A stretch of 64,000 bases of DNA from an uncultured Prevotellaceae bacterium. Lineage in GTDB: Bacteria > Bacteroidota > Bacteroidia > Bacteroidales > Bacteroidaceae. Of the stretch, positions 33,050 to 45,584 are shown piece after piece; within the stretch, counting starts at the first letter, position 1, and every line of letters begins with the position of its first letter. Both the position numbers and the translations under genes were made by a program. The stretch is from assembly GCA_902763615.1 (NCBI GenBank), contig CACWSX010000007.1, positions 1 to 64,000 of the forward strand. The letters are read 5' to 3'. The notes under the pieces were generated by a model, which worked only from the letters and a program-made list of their open reading frames with translations, made no database searches and was not told the DNA's origin.

Positions 33050-34138
33050 CTAAAACGCCACTTGTACCTGGGCCTGGAGCCAGTTGTAATCCTGACTGCT
33101 GATATTCTCTCCACAGAGACAACGGGTGTACTGCAACTGCACACGGCACTTCTTATAGAACCAGTATTGCAGGCCGACGGTCAGATTGGTCTGATCCCAG
33201 CCATCAACTGATGTGTTGCGGTCGAAAGTCTCGCCAGAGGCCACGATGTCGAGGGCACCAGCCACAGGGATACTAGTGGTGACATAACCACCACGGGAAC
33301 CGACCTCGCCGTCCTCACCGCCGAGCCACTCTGCACGGATGCTAGCAGGACGAGCTTCCTTGTACTGACCTGGTGAATAGGGTTGTGTCTTGTATTCCGC
33401 ACCCACACTGTAGCGGTTGCGCTTATAGTTGTCGCCTACCTGAATATCAGGATTCCATGCAGCCTTACCCACAGCATTACCTGTGCCGAGATAGCCGGAA
33501 CCCACGATGCGAAGCCCGTCGAACGGCTTCACTTCGAGTTTGGCGATAAAGTCTTTCTGATTGTTATTGTCCTTGCGGTTGATACCCTGTCCGCTCATCA
33601 GAGCGAGGTCATAGTGCAGGAAACCATTGAACAGGTCGCCGTAAACATTAACACCCATGTCACGGCCATAGTTCACGCCATTCAGCGGATCGGGGCCTTC
33701 GCCAGCCAGATAGAGCACGGCCTGCGAATAGACATCGATGAGTTCGAGTTGCGTTGGTGACATCGGATTCTCCATCGTGTAGGAGTGCTTGAACTGTCCG
33801 ATACGGACGGTCAAGGACCTGTCATTGGAGATTCTGTAGTCGGTGTAATACTCCTGAACCACGCTGGAGAAATCGTGCATAAACATAAACGACCAGCGGT
33901 CAGTGATGCGGGCCTTGGCCCAAAGTAGTGTGCGTTTAAGGTTGTAACTGTTGGTTTTGTGATCATTGAGGTCCTGGTAACTCCAGCCTCCTTGTGCATA
34001 ACCGTTAAGCGTGATACGACTTGTGAAATCTTTCATCCAGTCTGTTTCAGAACTCTTTTGTTGCCCCATAGCTGCAACACTACTGAACACTGCCAGTGCC
34101 ACTGCCAGCGTTCGCCACATAAAACTTTGTTTTCTCAT
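33050..34138 (-). CDS. Phosphate-selective porin O/P-like outer-membrane protein
   Basis: The product has 362 residues with a Sec signal peptide (LAVALAVFSSVAAMGQ) and alternating beta strands to a terminal Phe (WLQAQVQVAF), typical of outer-membrane barrels. Strand content such as ITLNGYAQGGWSYQ and RSLTVRIGQFKHSY places it in the OprO/OprP superfamily as used for many Bacteroidetes porins. It should let a small, possibly anionic, solute through the outer membrane for the symporter encoded downstream. A -7 box (34183-34190) lies 45 bp upstream. Confidence 0.82.
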   Translation of the reverse strand: MRKQSFMWRTLAVALAVFSSVAAMGQQKSSETDWMKDFTSRITLNGYAQGGWSYQDLNDHKTNSYNLKRTLLWAKARITDRWSFMFMHDFSSVVQEYYTDYRISNDRSLTVRIGQFKHSYTMENPMSPTQLELIDVYSQAVLYLAGEGPDPLNGVNYGRDMGVNVYGDLFNGFLHYDLALMSGQGINRKDNNNQKDFIAKLEVKPFDGLRIVGSGYLGTGNAVGKAAWNPDIQVGDNYKRNRYSVGAEYKTQPYSPGQYKEARPASIRAEWLGGEDGEVGSRGGYVTTSIPVAGALDIVASGETFDRNTSVDGWDQTNLTVGLQYWFYKKCRVQLQYTRCLCGENISSQDYNWLQAQVQVAF

Positions 34139-34182
34139 TTTGTCATTTGTTTGAATTAAAATGTTAAGTATTTATGCGTCTG

Positions 34183-34190
34183 CAAAATTA
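34183..34190 (-). promoter_or_regulatory. -7 box of the porin-symporter operon
   Basis: TAATTTTG on the minus strand; several TTTG candidates lie upstream but none at exactly 19-20 bp. Confidence 0.45.
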
Positions 34191-34270
34191 CAACATTTCT
34201 TTCAAACAAACGACAAAAAGATAGAAAAACTTTAAAATAAGTAACAATTCGTCAACAATGCGCCCTGAAA

Positions 34271-36742
34271 TCAGATATTCGGTGTATCCCAAACCTTGGT
34301 CTTGGTGCACTTCACGCCCTGTTTCTGTCTGTCAATCTTCAGTTCGAAATCACCCTCTTCGAGTGTCCACTTGCCATCGGCATTGACAAATGCGAGGTTC
34401 TTGGCAGGAAGTTTGAAGGTGACGGTCTTCTGCTCACCAGGCTGCAACTCGATCTTCGTGAAGTCACGCAAGCGCTTGTTGTCAGGCACAATCGAGGCCA
34501 CAAGATCACTGCTATAGAGCAATACAGCCTCCTTACCAGCACGGTTACCCGTATTTTTCACATCGACACTCACTGTCAGGATATCGTCAGCAGTGAAGGA
34601 TGCCTTGTCGACCTTCAGGTTAGAATATTCGAAGGTGGTATAGCTCAGGCCATAGCCGAAGGGCCATTGCAGACTGACTTTCGCATCGTAGTTATAGGCA
34701 CCCGACATCGTACCCACCTCTTCGCTGACCTTATAATCATAGGTATTAAGAGAATTGATCTCACGCGGATAGGTGTAAGGCAGCTTTGCAGAGAAGTTGA
34801 CATCGCCAGCCAGAAGATTGGCTAGCGCATCGCCACCATAGTTGCCGGGAATCAGGATATCCACCACAGCCTTGGCCAGAGGTTCAATATCAGCAATCAG
34901 ACGCGGACGACCCTCGTTGAGCACAAGGATGATGGGCTTGCCAGTCTTGGCCAGTTCCTTCACGAGGTTGCGCTGGTTCTCAGAGAGCCAGAGGTCTGTG
35001 AGGTTACCGGGTGTCTCTGTGTAAGAGTTCTCACCAATGCAGGCGATGATAACATCGGCATTGGCAGCAGCAGTGACGGCCTTGTCAATTTCAGGTTTGT
35101 TCTCATCATAGTAGGCACCATTCTCATTATAGGTCACGCCCTGCTCCAGGATAATATTCTGTTTACCATACTTATTACAAAGGGCCTCATAGATGGTGTT
35201 GTATTTCTCAGAGAGGTCTTCAGCCTTCGAACCCTGCCAGGTGTAGCTCCAGCCACCATGCAGACAGCGCATCTGATTAGCGTTGGGACCAGTGAGAAGA
35301 ATCTTCTTTCCCTTTGCCAGAGGCAAAATGCCCTCGTTCTTCAACAGCACTTCGCTCTCCTGTGCGGCCTGCAAAGACTTCTGTGCAAATTCATCGCTTC
35401 CGAACTTCTCGTAGCCCTTACCGCCAGTATTGGGTTTCTCAAAGAGTCCCAAACGATATTTGGCACGGAGGATGCGACGCACGGCATCGTCGATACGCGA
35501 CATCTTCACCTTGCCCTCATTCACCAGTTCCTTCAACAGAATGCAGAACTCCACACTATAAGGATCCATCGACATGTCGATACCGGCATTGATAGCGATG
35601 CGGATGGCATCTTTCTTATCCTTGGCCACCTTTTCGCGAGAGAAGAGGTTGTTGATATCGGCCCAGTCTGTCACCAGGAATCCATCCCACTGCAGGTCTT
35701 CCTTCAGCCACTTGGTCAGATATTCGTAGCTGGCATGAACAGGAACGCCATTGACCGAGGCCGAGTTGACCATCATCGTCAGCGTACCTGCGAGTGCGGC
35801 CTGCTTGAAAGGCTCAAAGTATTTCTCACGGATCATCTGAGGCGAGAGATAGGCTGGCGTGCGGTCCTTACCAGTCCAAGGAGCACCATATGCAAAATAG
35901 TGCTTGGTGCTGGTACCTACGTGATACTGGTCGATATGGTTAGGATCATCGCCCTGATAACCCTTGATCTCTGCCACCACCATCTTCGAATTCAAGATGG
36001 CATCCTCGCCGAAACTCTCATAGACACGGGGCCAGCGCGGATCGCGGCTCAGGTCTACCACAGGATTATACACCCAAGGACAGTTGGAGGCACGACTCTC
36101 GTAGGCAGTAATCTCTGCACCCGAGAAAGCCAGGTCGGTATTAAACGAAGCCCCGATATTGATAGGCTGCGGGAAGAGAATTCCGCCAGCCGTGTAGGTC
36201 ACACCGTGGTTATGGTCGAGGCCGTAGATATCAGGAATTCCTAGGTACTTCATCGACTTTTCCTGAATCAGACCGATCCATTTCTGCCACTGATCCACAC
36301 TTGGAGCACGGGTGCCAGGCGCATTCAGAATCGAGCCCACCTTCCACTTCGAGATGAGGGTGTCGAGCATCGTTTCATTGAGTTTCCAGACGCGTTTGGT
36401 GTCGCCCTGGTAAATGTCAACAGGAAAATTACCCAACTGATCGATGATCTGCTGGTCAGTCATCTTCAGCATTTTATCTACCTCTTCTTTCGATCTGCCA
36501 TATTGTTGCAGCACACTGCGTACTTTCTCACGGTCTACCTTAGCATTCTCGACCGTCATCTTGCCCATCACGTCGAGATTCAGTTCAAGCATCTGGCCGA
36601 TCTTCTCATCGAGCGTCATTTTTGCAAGTGTTTTCTCTACTTTCGCCTCTAAGGCTGCATCACTGGGGATAGCCGATTTTACCTGTGCCATCACCATCGT
36701 TGCGGCACAAGCCATGACCATCGTAATCAAAACTTTTTTCAT
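34271..36742 (-). CDS. GH3 beta-glucosidase-like enzyme
   Basis: The enzyme has 823 residues; the ATG at 36742 starts a clear signal peptide ([18 protein letters not shown]). An N-terminal extension of about 110 residues ([19 protein letters not shown] onward) precedes the GH3 TIM barrel with GLDHNHG, the AKHY-equivalent TKHYFAYG, and the nucleophile Asp359 in VTDW. The alpha/beta domain ([19 protein letters not shown]) and a C-terminal fibronectin-like domain follow. It should release terminal glucose (or xylose) from beta-linked oligosaccharides in the periplasm. It is transcribed alone from a full promoter divergent to the GH31 gene. Confidence 0.9.
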   Translation of the reverse strand: MKKVLITMVMACAATMVMAQVKSAIPSDAALEAKVEKTLAKMTLDEKIGQMLELNLDVMGKMTVENAKVDREKVRSVLQQYGRSKEEVDKMLKMTDQQIIDQLGNFPVDIYQGDTKRVWKLNETMLDTLISKWKVGSILNAPGTRAPSVDQWQKWIGLIQEKSMKYLGIPDIYGLDHNHGVTYTAGGILFPQPINIGASFNTDLAFSGAEITAYESRASNCPWVYNPVVDLSRDPRWPRVYESFGEDAILNSKMVVAEIKGYQGDDPNHIDQYHVGTSTKHYFAYGAPWTGKDRTPAYLSPQMIREKYFEPFKQAALAGTLTMMVNSASVNGVPVHASYEYLTKWLKEDLQWDGFLVTDWADINNLFSREKVAKDKKDAIRIAINAGIDMSMDPYSVEFCILLKELVNEGKVKMSRIDDAVRRILRAKYRLGLFEKPNTGGKGYEKFGSDEFAQKSLQAAQESEVLLKNEGILPLAKGKKILLTGPNANQMRCLHGGWSYTWQGSKAEDLSEKYNTIYEALCNKYGKQNIILEQGVTYNENGAYYDENKPEIDKAVTAAANADVIIACIGENSYTETPGNLTDLWLSENQRNLVKELAKTGKPIILVLNEGRPRLIADIEPLAKAVVDILIPGNYGGDALANLLAGDVNFSAKLPYTYPREINSLNTYDYKVSEEVGTMSGAYNYDAKVSLQWPFGYGLSYTTFEYSNLKVDKASFTADDILTVSVDVKNTGNRAGKEAVLLYSSDLVASIVPDNKRLRDFTKIELQPGEQKTVTFKLPAKNLAFVNADGKWTLEEGDFELKIDRQKQGVKCTKTKVWDTPNI

Positions 36743-36775
36743 TGTCAAATTTATTGTTAGTTATCATCTAGGGCG

Positions 36776-36807
36776 CAAAGATACGAATAAGCGGACAAAA
36801 AACCAAA
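36776..36807 (-). promoter_or_regulatory. Promoter of the GH3 gene at 34271
   Basis: Minus strand: TTTG (36807-36804), 20-bp spacer, TATCTTTG (36783-36776). The block 36771-36808 closely matches 18083-18120. Confidence 0.7.
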
Positions 36808-36857
36808 TAAAAACCAACTTTTTGAAATAATATATCCTCTTTTTAAGAAATTCTGCG

Positions 36858-36865
36858 TATCTTTG
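36858..36865 (+). promoter_or_regulatory. -7 box of the GH31 gene
   Basis: TATCTTTG followed by CATCC, 40 bp before the chosen ATG at 36906; no -33 at standard spacing. Confidence 0.5.
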
Positions 36866-36905
36866 CATCCGATGAACGAAATTGCGAATTAAAACCAAAC
36901 CAAAG

Positions 36906-39167
36906 ATGAAGAAAACTATTCTATCTGCCATCAGCCTGCTGCTGTTTGTTGCCATGAGTCTGAATGTCCAGGCTCAAGCCCTCAGAGATGTCACCACTTA
37001 CACGTCGGGTGATCTGGTTGTCAAGCCCGTCGCCAAGAATGCTGTCAGAATCCAGTACATCCCAAAAGGGAAGAAGAAAAATCTGGTGAGCCAACTACCC
37101 GACTGGCTCTATGTGAAGCATGACGAGGTGAAAAACTGCGACGTGACGGTAGAGAACGATACCGTCAATCGTATTCTCCGCATCAAGGACAAGCGTGGTA
37201 AGGTGGTATTTACTGCCACTAAGCATATGCTAAAGCGGTTCAATTCATCAACGTATTCACAAAATCCTGGTTTCTATGAAGCCACGCTGACCTTTGACTC
37301 ACCCAAAGACGAATACCTATACGGCCTCGGACAGTTCCAGGACGGCTATAGCAATGTGCGTGGTCTCTCTCGCAGACTGACGCAGGTGAACACGCAGATC
37401 TCCATCCCCATGCTCATTTCAAGCAAGGGCTATGGCATCTTGTGGAACAACTACGGACTGACGGATTTCAATCCCTGCGATTACAGAGGTTGGCCGCTCA
37501 ACAAACAGGAAGCTACTGGCACCAGTGAAGTGGTGAATGTCACCACGACCGAAGGTGGCCGGCGTGAGGTACGACAGCGAAATATCTACACGGTGGATTT
37601 CACAGCTAATGAGACAGGAGATTACAGAATCATGCTGGATGTCGGCCAGAAGATGGCCCGCAGACATAACCTCGCCATCGACGGCAAGACCGTCATCGAG
37701 ATGCAGAACATGTGGCTGCCGCCCACGGCCTCTGCCATCGTGCATTTGGAGAAAGGCAGTCATCATGTCACAGCAGAGCTCACTAGAGGCGACGAGCCCA
37801 AATTCTCATACGGATTGGTACGCGATGAGACCACCTTCCGCTCACCGTTGGCAGAGGCCGTCGACTATACCGTATTCGTGGGCACGCCTGATGAGATCAT
37901 TGCCTCTTACAGAGAACTGACTGGTCAGTGTCCTCCAATGCCTGAATGGGCCCTCGGCTATATCCACTGCCGCGAACGTTTCCATTCCTCTGAGGAGATT
38001 CTCCAGACAGCGAACCGTTTCAAGAAGGAAGAGATGCCCATCAGCGTGATAGTACAGGACTGGCAGTATTGGGGCAAATACGGTTGGAACTCGATGCAGT
38101 TTGATGAGCAGTACTATCCTGATCCCAAGGCCCTTACAGACAGCCTCCACAAGATGGACATCCGACTGATGGTGAGCGTGTGGTCGAAGATCGACAAGAA
38201 CTCCACCGTAGGTCGTCAGATGGTGAAGGACAACTACTATATCCCCAATACCGACTGGATCGATTTCTTCAATCCCGACGCTGCTGCAGCCTATTGGAAG
38301 AACTTCAACGAGCGACTGGTGCCCTTAGGCATCGATGCCTGGTGGCAGGATGCGACAGAGCCTGAGAACGACGACTTGGTAGGCCGTCGGGTGAACAATG
38401 GCAAATGGAGTGGCGAACTGGTGCGCAATGTCTATCCGCTGTTGGTGAACAAGACCGTCTATGAAGGACTGGTGAAGGCAGGCAAGGAGCCTATGATCCT
38501 CACCCGCTGCGGATTCCCAGGCATCCAGCGTTACGGCTCTGCGATGTGGAGCGGTGATGTGGGCAATGACTGGGAGACCTTCCGTCGTCAGATCACGGCA
38601 GGCTTAGGCATGCAGGCCGCTGGTATCCCCTGGTGGACGTATGATGCAGGCGGTTTCTTCCGTCCTGGCGACCAGTACACCAATCAGGATTATATCGAGC
38701 GGATGCTGCGCTGGATTCAGACGAGTGTCTATCTGCCCCTGATGCGAGTGCATGGCTATATGAGTAATACGGAACCTTGGAACTATGGTAAGGAGGCCCA
38801 GCAACTCTTTAAGTTGAGTCTGGAAGAGCGTGAGCATCTGCTGCCTTATATTAAGAAATGTGCTAAGCGTGTATCGTCAGAGGGCTACACCCTGATGCGT
38901 CCGCTGGTGTTCGACTTTGCTGACGACCCTCAGGCCTTGCAACAGAAATATGAATATATGTTCGGTCCTGCGCTGCTCGTCAGTCCGATCACCGAGCCTG
39001 GTGTCACAGAATGGAAGACCTATCTCCCCAAGTCAGAGGGCGGATGGGAAGAAGTTCATACGGCTGAGCATTTCGAGGGCGGACAAACCGTCACTACCAA
39101 GGTGCACAAAGAGTTTATCCCCGTCTTTGTAAGAGTCTCCCACAAGAAAGAATTGTCAGTGAAATAA
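36906..39167 (+). CDS. GH31 alpha-xylosidase/alpha-glucosidase with inserted beta domain
   Basis: The enzyme has 753 residues; the ATG at 36906 gives a proper signal peptide (KKTILSAISLLLFVAMSLNV), whereas an earlier ATG adds Lys-rich residues. The N-terminal beta sandwich is interrupted by a roughly 95-residue beta-rich insert (about 228-325), in the place where PA14 is inserted in characterised alpha-xylosidases, but shorter. The barrel carries the nucleophile Asp482 in WWQDATEPE and acid/base Asp551 in WSGDVGNDW. DATEP rather than DMNE favours alpha-xylosidase. It would remove alpha-xylose from xyloglucan-type, or glucose from alpha-glucan, oligosaccharides in the periplasm. A strong terminator follows. 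Confidence 0.9.
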   Translation: MKKTILSAISLLLFVAMSLNVQAQALRDVTTYTSGDLVVKPVAKNAVRIQYIPKGKKKNLVSQLPDWLYVKHDEVKNCDVTVENDTVNRILRIKDKRGKVVFTATKHMLKRFNSSTYSQNPGFYEATLTFDSPKDEYLYGLGQFQDGYSNVRGLSRRLTQVNTQISIPMLISSKGYGILWNNYGLTDFNPCDYRGWPLNKQEATGTSEVVNVTTTEGGRREVRQRNIYTVDFTANETGDYRIMLDVGQKMARRHNLAIDGKTVIEMQNMWLPPTASAIVHLEKGSHHVTAELTRGDEPKFSYGLVRDETTFRSPLAEAVDYTVFVGTPDEIIASYRELTGQCPPMPEWALGYIHCRERFHSSEEILQTANRFKKEEMPISVIVQDWQYWGKYGWNSMQFDEQYYPDPKALTDSLHKMDIRLMVSVWSKIDKNSTVGRQMVKDNYYIPNTDWIDFFNPDAAAAYWKNFNERLVPLGIDAWWQDATEPENDDLVGRRVNNGKWSGELVRNVYPLLVNKTVYEGLVKAGKEPMILTRCGFPGIQRYGSAMWSGDVGNDWETFRRQITAGLGMQAAGIPWWTYDAGGFFRPGDQYTNQDYIERMLRWIQTSVYLPLMRVHGYMSNTEPWNYGKEAQQLFKLSLEEREHLLPYIKKCAKRVSSEGYTLMRPLVFDFADDPQALQQKYEYMFGPALLVSPITEPGVTEWKTYLPKSEGGWEEVHTAEHFEGGQTVTTKVHKEFIPVFVRVSHKKELSVK

Positions 39168-39173
39168 AAAAAC

Positions 39174-39205
39174 AAGCTCGCGACCATTCCCCTGGTCGCG
39201 AGCTT
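39174..39205. terminator. Bidirectional terminator between GH31 and GH43
   Basis: Thirteen-bp perfect arms (AAGCTCGCGACCA and complement) around TTCCCC, with an A-tract before and TTAATTTATT after. It serves both converging genes. Confidence 0.9.
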
Positions 39206-39211
39206 AATTTA

Positions 39212-40855
39212 TTAAAGCAGTTTGAATTCGTCGACGTCAATATAGCCGCCGGCTTTCTTCGTGGCGTAGTTGAAGATAGCAAACTTCGAGCCCATGAAGA
39301 AACGACGGTAGTCGAAGATACAACGGTAGTTCTTCGTGCCTATCTGCTTCCACTCCATACCATCGAGGCTGTAGTAGAAATTGGCAACGTCGTTATGACG
39401 GGGCTGGAAGTCACCATCGATGCGCAGCCAGATCTTCGTGGCCTTGGGCGCAATCCCAGAAACAGCCACACCCTCAATCATCTTATCCTCCACGTTGGTG
39501 ACGGCCTTCTCACGATCAGAGAGGCTTACCTTCTGCTCGCTCATCTCGAGATAGACAGTCTTGCCACGCTTCTTCAAGGCAAGTACGCCAGAGTCGCCAT
39601 TGAAGGCAGAGAAACCTGCACAGTCGCCATCCTTCATCTTCGAGAAATCGATGCAGACCACACCAGAGCAAACAGGGCCGAACATACGCTGGGTTATGGT
39701 GTTAGGCGCCAGATAGAGATTGGGCACCACACGATTGGTCTTCAAGCGCAGGAATCCAGGACGCTCCGTGAGACTCCAGGCATTGTCGATAGGATTGTGA
39801 TTCCACTGCCAGTGAAGACCCAGCTTCGTCGAACTGAAATCATCGTTGCAGACAATCTCCTTCTTAGGCTGACCACTCTTATAGGGGCGCATCACATCAG
39901 GCACCTTACCATATTCATCACCTAACATCGGCCATCCGTCAATCCAACGTACGGGTGAAAGTGTGAGCACACGCCCTACCCCACCACGGTCCTGGAACAT
40001 AATGCCATACCAGTCGCCATCTTCCGTGTCAACGATAGTACCCTGTGCCAGATAAGAGAAGCCGCCGAAGTCGCTCTCAAGGATCACGTTCTTCTCCCAC
40101 GTGCCATTCAGATCCTTCGTACGATAGCAGACCTCACGACGATGACGGCCTGGGGCATAGACATGCGAGATCAGCTGGGCATAGTACACACCATTATGCT
40201 TGATGACACGGGTGCCCTCCAACAAACCACGCTCATCAGCCTCACGCTGGAAGTAATGACGAAGACTACCCTCCACGACACCCTTCAGATCGCGTGTCAG
40301 CTGACACATCTCTCCTGTTCCGAAGAACACGTATGGTGTACCGTCATCATCGAAGAACAATGTCGCATCATGGAAATGGCGCAGACGGGAATGGATGGTC
40401 CAGGGGCCCTCAGCCTTAGGAGCTGTAAAGATATAGGTATCGCCCATGCGACCAGCCTCATTGGGAGCCAGCAACGCCCAGAACTTACCATCGTGGTATT
40501 TCAGCGAGGTAGCCCACTGTCCACGACCATAGACCGTTCCCTCCAGCAAGTCATACTTAGGCGAATCCGTCAGCTTGTCGAAGATATAGCCCACGGTTTC
40601 CCAGTTCTTCAGGTCCTTCGAGGCCATGACTGGCGCACCAGGCATCAGATGCATGGTAGTCGTCACCAGATAGAAGGTGTCGCCCACACGGATGACATCC
40701 GGATCGGGCACATCCGCCCACAACATGGGATTGTGGATCTTCGTGCTGTCACCGGTAGTCACGGGGACAGGTACCTGGGCAGACAGCTGCCCCAGGCTAC
40801 CTGTCCCCATGACCACCGCCATCAACAATAGTCTTTTCTTGAATAACATAGTCAT
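39212..40855 (-). CDS. GH43 beta-xylosidase/arabinofuranosidase with C-terminal ConA-like domain
   Basis: The enzyme has 547 residues. A signal peptide (KRLLLMAVVMGTGSLGQLSA) precedes the five-bladed propeller: PDPDVIRVGDTFYLVTTT has the general-base Asp, GRMGDTYIFTAP and FHDATLFFDDDGTPYVFFG the middle Asp, and LLEGTRVIKHNGVYYAQL the acid Glu. The C-terminal 200 residues (LGLHWQWNHNPIDNAWSLTE onward) are the beta-xylosidase concanavalin-like domain. It releases xylose or arabinose from oligosaccharides. It is the third gene of the GH3-esterase-GH43 operon; its ATG abuts the stop of the esterase gene (TAAATG). Confidence 0.9.
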   Translation of the reverse strand: MTMLFKKRLLLMAVVMGTGSLGQLSAQVPVPVTTGDSTKIHNPMLWADVPDPDVIRVGDTFYLVTTTMHLMPGAPVMASKDLKNWETVGYIFDKLTDSPKYDLLEGTVYGRGQWATSLKYHDGKFWALLAPNEAGRMGDTYIFTAPKAEGPWTIHSRLRHFHDATLFFDDDGTPYVFFGTGEMCQLTRDLKGVVEGSLRHYFQREADERGLLEGTRVIKHNGVYYAQLISHVYAPGRHRREVCYRTKDLNGTWEKNVILESDFGGFSYLAQGTIVDTEDGDWYGIMFQDRGGVGRVLTLSPVRWIDGWPMLGDEYGKVPDVMRPYKSGQPKKEIVCNDDFSSTKLGLHWQWNHNPIDNAWSLTERPGFLRLKTNRVVPNLYLAPNTITQRMFGPVCSGVVCIDFSKMKDGDCAGFSAFNGDSGVLALKKRGKTVYLEMSEQKVSLSDREKAVTNVEDKMIEGVAVSGIAPKATKIWLRIDGDFQPRHNDVANFYYSLDGMEWKQIGTKNYRCIFDYRRFFMGSKFAIFNYATKKAGGYIDVDEFKLL

Positions 40856-42904
<2,049 letters not shown>

Positions 42905-45499
42905 TTACAAATTGACTTCCATGATTTTTTTCTTCAGATCCTTGTCCAACGAACTGTTGCCAATGAGAATCTCGTAATTACCATTTTTCACACGCATGGT
43001 GTTGGCCTCCGGATCCCAGAATTCAAAGGCTTTACTATCAAACGTCAATCTGGCATTGACCGTCTGTCCTGCCTTCACATCCACACGCTTGAAAGCACGA
43101 AGGCTCTTTAACGGTCCATCAGGATCCTGCAAATTGCGGATATAAAGCTGGAGAATCTCCGTACCATCACACTGACCGATGTTCTTGACGGGAACAGTAA
43201 TATTGAATCCAGGATTCTGAACGGATGTCTCAATTAAAGTGGGCTCGCCTACCTCAAACTGTGTGTATGACAAGCCATAGCCGAAGGGGAAGAGGGCATC
43301 GTTGAAATAACGATAGGTACGCCCCTTCATGGAATAGTCCTCATAGTCAGGCAGTTGGCTGCTGCTCTTATAGAACGTCACAGGCAGTTTGCCACAGGGG
43401 TTATAATCGCCAAAGAGCACATCAGCCACAGCTGTTCCACCCTCCTGGCCAGGATACCACGCCTGGACAATAGCCTCGCAGGTCTCTGTCTCTGGCAACA
43501 GCGCAATGGCAGAACCAGAACAGTTCACGAAGATTACCTTCTTGCCTGCGTCCTTCAGCGCCTTCAGGAAATCACGCTGTACCTTGGGTAGTTCGATATG
43601 GGTACGGTCACCACCCTTGAAACCATCGATATCCACAGGCATCTCCTCACCCTCGAGAGCAGAAGAGATACCACCCACGAAGATCACCTTATCGATGCCC
43701 TTCAGCTGACTGATAATCTGCTGATAATCGATGGGCAGTTCCTTAGCGACATTGATTTTCAGATTGGCATTGTAGGTATGAACATGCGAGAAACGTACCT
43801 CGATGTTATAGCTCTTACCCTTTTCTGCCTGAATGGCCACACGGTTAGGTGTAGTGCGCCAAATGCGATGACGGAACTTACGATCACCGTCGATATAAAG
43901 TTCGAACTGTCCGCAACCATCCACATTCACGACATACTCGCCTGACTCCTTTGGCGTAAAGACAGTCTCATACTTGGCTGAGAAATCTTCAAGCTGGACA
44001 CCAGGGGCGAAGTTATGCATACCAAAGGTGGTGACGGCGATAGGCTGGGTATAGTATTGAGTCGTCACGGGCTTACCCTCCATACGACGGTTGTTCCAGA
44101 ACGTACCCTTCATACCCTTCTTACCCTCAAAACTGCACTGCGAAGCCATCAGACTCTCCATCACTTTGTCGTAAGTCAGGTCACAACCAGCATGGTAGAA
44201 GAGTTTCTTCTGTTTGGCCTTGATACCGTCGAGGATCGTAATGGTATGATTCGGTGTACCGTTATAGTTACCCCACATCAAGGGCTCATTGTCGGCATTC
44301 GGACCAATCACGGCAATCTTCTCTCTATTCTTCTGCAGGGGCAGGATATTACCCTTATTCTGCAACAGCACAATCGTCTGGCGGGCCATATCGAGGGCAA
44401 TCTGACGATGCTGCTTGGAGTCCATGATAGAATACGGAATCTTCGACCATTCCACCAGCGAGGGATCATCCATCTCACCCAGGTCAAAACGGCCCTCGAG
44501 CAGACGGATCACGTGCTTATCGACCTCGGCTTCCGTGATAAAACCACGTTTCACGGCCTCAGGGATGCTACGATAGGCATAGCCATAGCCGCACTCCACA
44601 TCCGTTCCGGCGATGGTGGCTTTGGCAGAAGCATGCACAGGACTGGAAGAAGACTTATGCGACTCGTAGAAATCGGACACGGCACCACAGTCGCTGACGA
44701 CGAGGTACTCAAAGCCCCACTCATCGCGGAGGATGGTCTGCAACAGACGCTGCGAACCACAGCAGGGATCATCATCCAGACGCTGATAGGCACACATCAC
44801 CTCACGCACCTTCGCATCCTGTACCAATGTCTTGAAGGCTGGCATATAGGTCTCCCACATATCACGTGGCGACACATTGGTGAGGTTGGCGCTGTGACGC
44901 GTATACTCAGGACCGCTATGAACGGCATAGTGCTTGGCACAGGCCCAGAGCTTACGATACTTCGCATCCTCAGGTCCCTGCAGGCCCTTCACCACCTGGG
45001 TGCCCATCACAGAGGTCAGATAGGGATCCTCACCGTAGGTCTCCTGTCCCCTGCCCCATCGCGGATCGCGGAAGATATTCACATTCGGTGTCCAGACGGA
45101 AAGGCTATGGAACTTCTCATCCTCGCCTGAGCCACGATACATTCGCTCGTTATACTGGGCACGGAACTCCGTACTGGCAGCATCGAACACCTTATACAAC
45201 AAATCAGGATTAAACGACGAAGCCATTGCTATCGGCTCTGGGAACACGGTGACATTGCCCATGTTGGCAGCGCCATGCAGGGCCTCACTCCACCAGAAGA
45301 ACTTCTTGATGCCCAAACGGGGGATGGCAGGACTCTCATCCAACATCAGCTTGGCCTTCTCCTCAAGGGTCAGTCTGCTACACAAATCCTTGGCACGTTC
45401 CTTAGCACTCAGATTAGGATTCTGGTAAGGAAACGTCTGTGCCGACACGAACTGGCCGGCACAGAACAACAAAACAATTGATAATAAGCGATGATTCAT
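42905..45499 (-). CDS. GH3 beta-xylosidase with PA14 insert
   Basis: The enzyme has 864 residues with signal peptide (LLSIVLLFCAGQFVSA). The GH3 barrel shows FFWWSEALHGAA, NIFRDPRWGRGQETYGEDPY, KHYAVHSGPEYTRH and the nucleophile Asp270 in VSDCGAVSDF, the pattern of xylan 1,4-beta-xylosidases. A PA14-like domain (about 440-590, KGMKGTFWNNRRMEGKPV onward) is inserted in the alpha/beta domain; a fibronectin-like domain ends the chain. It releases xylose from xylo-oligosaccharides. It is first in the operon with the esterase and GH43; its promoter has an ATGTAACAT box exactly as far upstream as in the SusC promoter. Confidence 0.92.
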   Translation of the reverse strand: MNHRLLSIVLLFCAGQFVSAQTFPYQNPNLSAKERAKDLCSRLTLEEKAKLMLDESPAIPRLGIKKFFWWSEALHGAANMGNVTVFPEPIAMASSFNPDLLYKVFDAASTEFRAQYNERMYRGSGEDEKFHSLSVWTPNVNIFRDPRWGRGQETYGEDPYLTSVMGTQVVKGLQGPEDAKYRKLWACAKHYAVHSGPEYTRHSANLTNVSPRDMWETYMPAFKTLVQDAKVREVMCAYQRLDDDPCCGSQRLLQTILRDEWGFEYLVVSDCGAVSDFYESHKSSSSPVHASAKATIAGTDVECGYGYAYRSIPEAVKRGFITEAEVDKHVIRLLEGRFDLGEMDDPSLVEWSKIPYSIMDSKQHRQIALDMARQTIVLLQNKGNILPLQKNREKIAVIGPNADNEPLMWGNYNGTPNHTITILDGIKAKQKKLFYHAGCDLTYDKVMESLMASQCSFEGKKGMKGTFWNNRRMEGKPVTTQYYTQPIAVTTFGMHNFAPGVQLEDFSAKYETVFTPKESGEYVVNVDGCGQFELYIDGDRKFRHRIWRTTPNRVAIQAEKGKSYNIEVRFSHVHTYNANLKINVAKELPIDYQQIISQLKGIDKVIFVGGISSALEGEEMPVDIDGFKGGDRTHIELPKVQRDFLKALKDAGKKVIFVNCSGSAIALLPETETCEAIVQAWYPGQEGGTAVADVLFGDYNPCGKLPVTFYKSSSQLPDYEDYSMKGRTYRYFNDALFPFGYGLSYTQFEVGEPTLIETSVQNPGFNITVPVKNIGQCDGTEILQLYIRNLQDPDGPLKSLRAFKRVDVKAGQTVNARLTFDSKAFEFWDPEANTMRVKNGNYEILIGNSSLDKDLKKKIMEVNL

Positions 45500-45526
45500 T
45501 TATTTAGTTTTTACTTGATTCCGCTG

Positions 45527-45534
45527 CAAAGGTA
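45527..45534 (-). promoter_or_regulatory. -7 box of the GH3-esterase-GH43 operon
   Basis: TACCTTTG on the minus strand, 27 bp before the ATG; no -33 element, which fits activator dependence. Confidence 0.6.
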
Positions 45535-45539
45535 GAAAA

Positions 45540-45575
45540 AATATGAGACATGTGTATTGGTATATGTCTCATATT
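45540..45575 (-). terminator. Terminator of the DUF6057-propeller operon
   Basis: Twelve-bp perfect arms (AATATGAGACAT and complement) with a 12-nt loop; on the minus strand TTTTTTC follows. It lies 35 bp after the propeller stop and just before the next promoter. Confidence 0.78.
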
Positions 45576-45584
45576 CTTTTGAAG

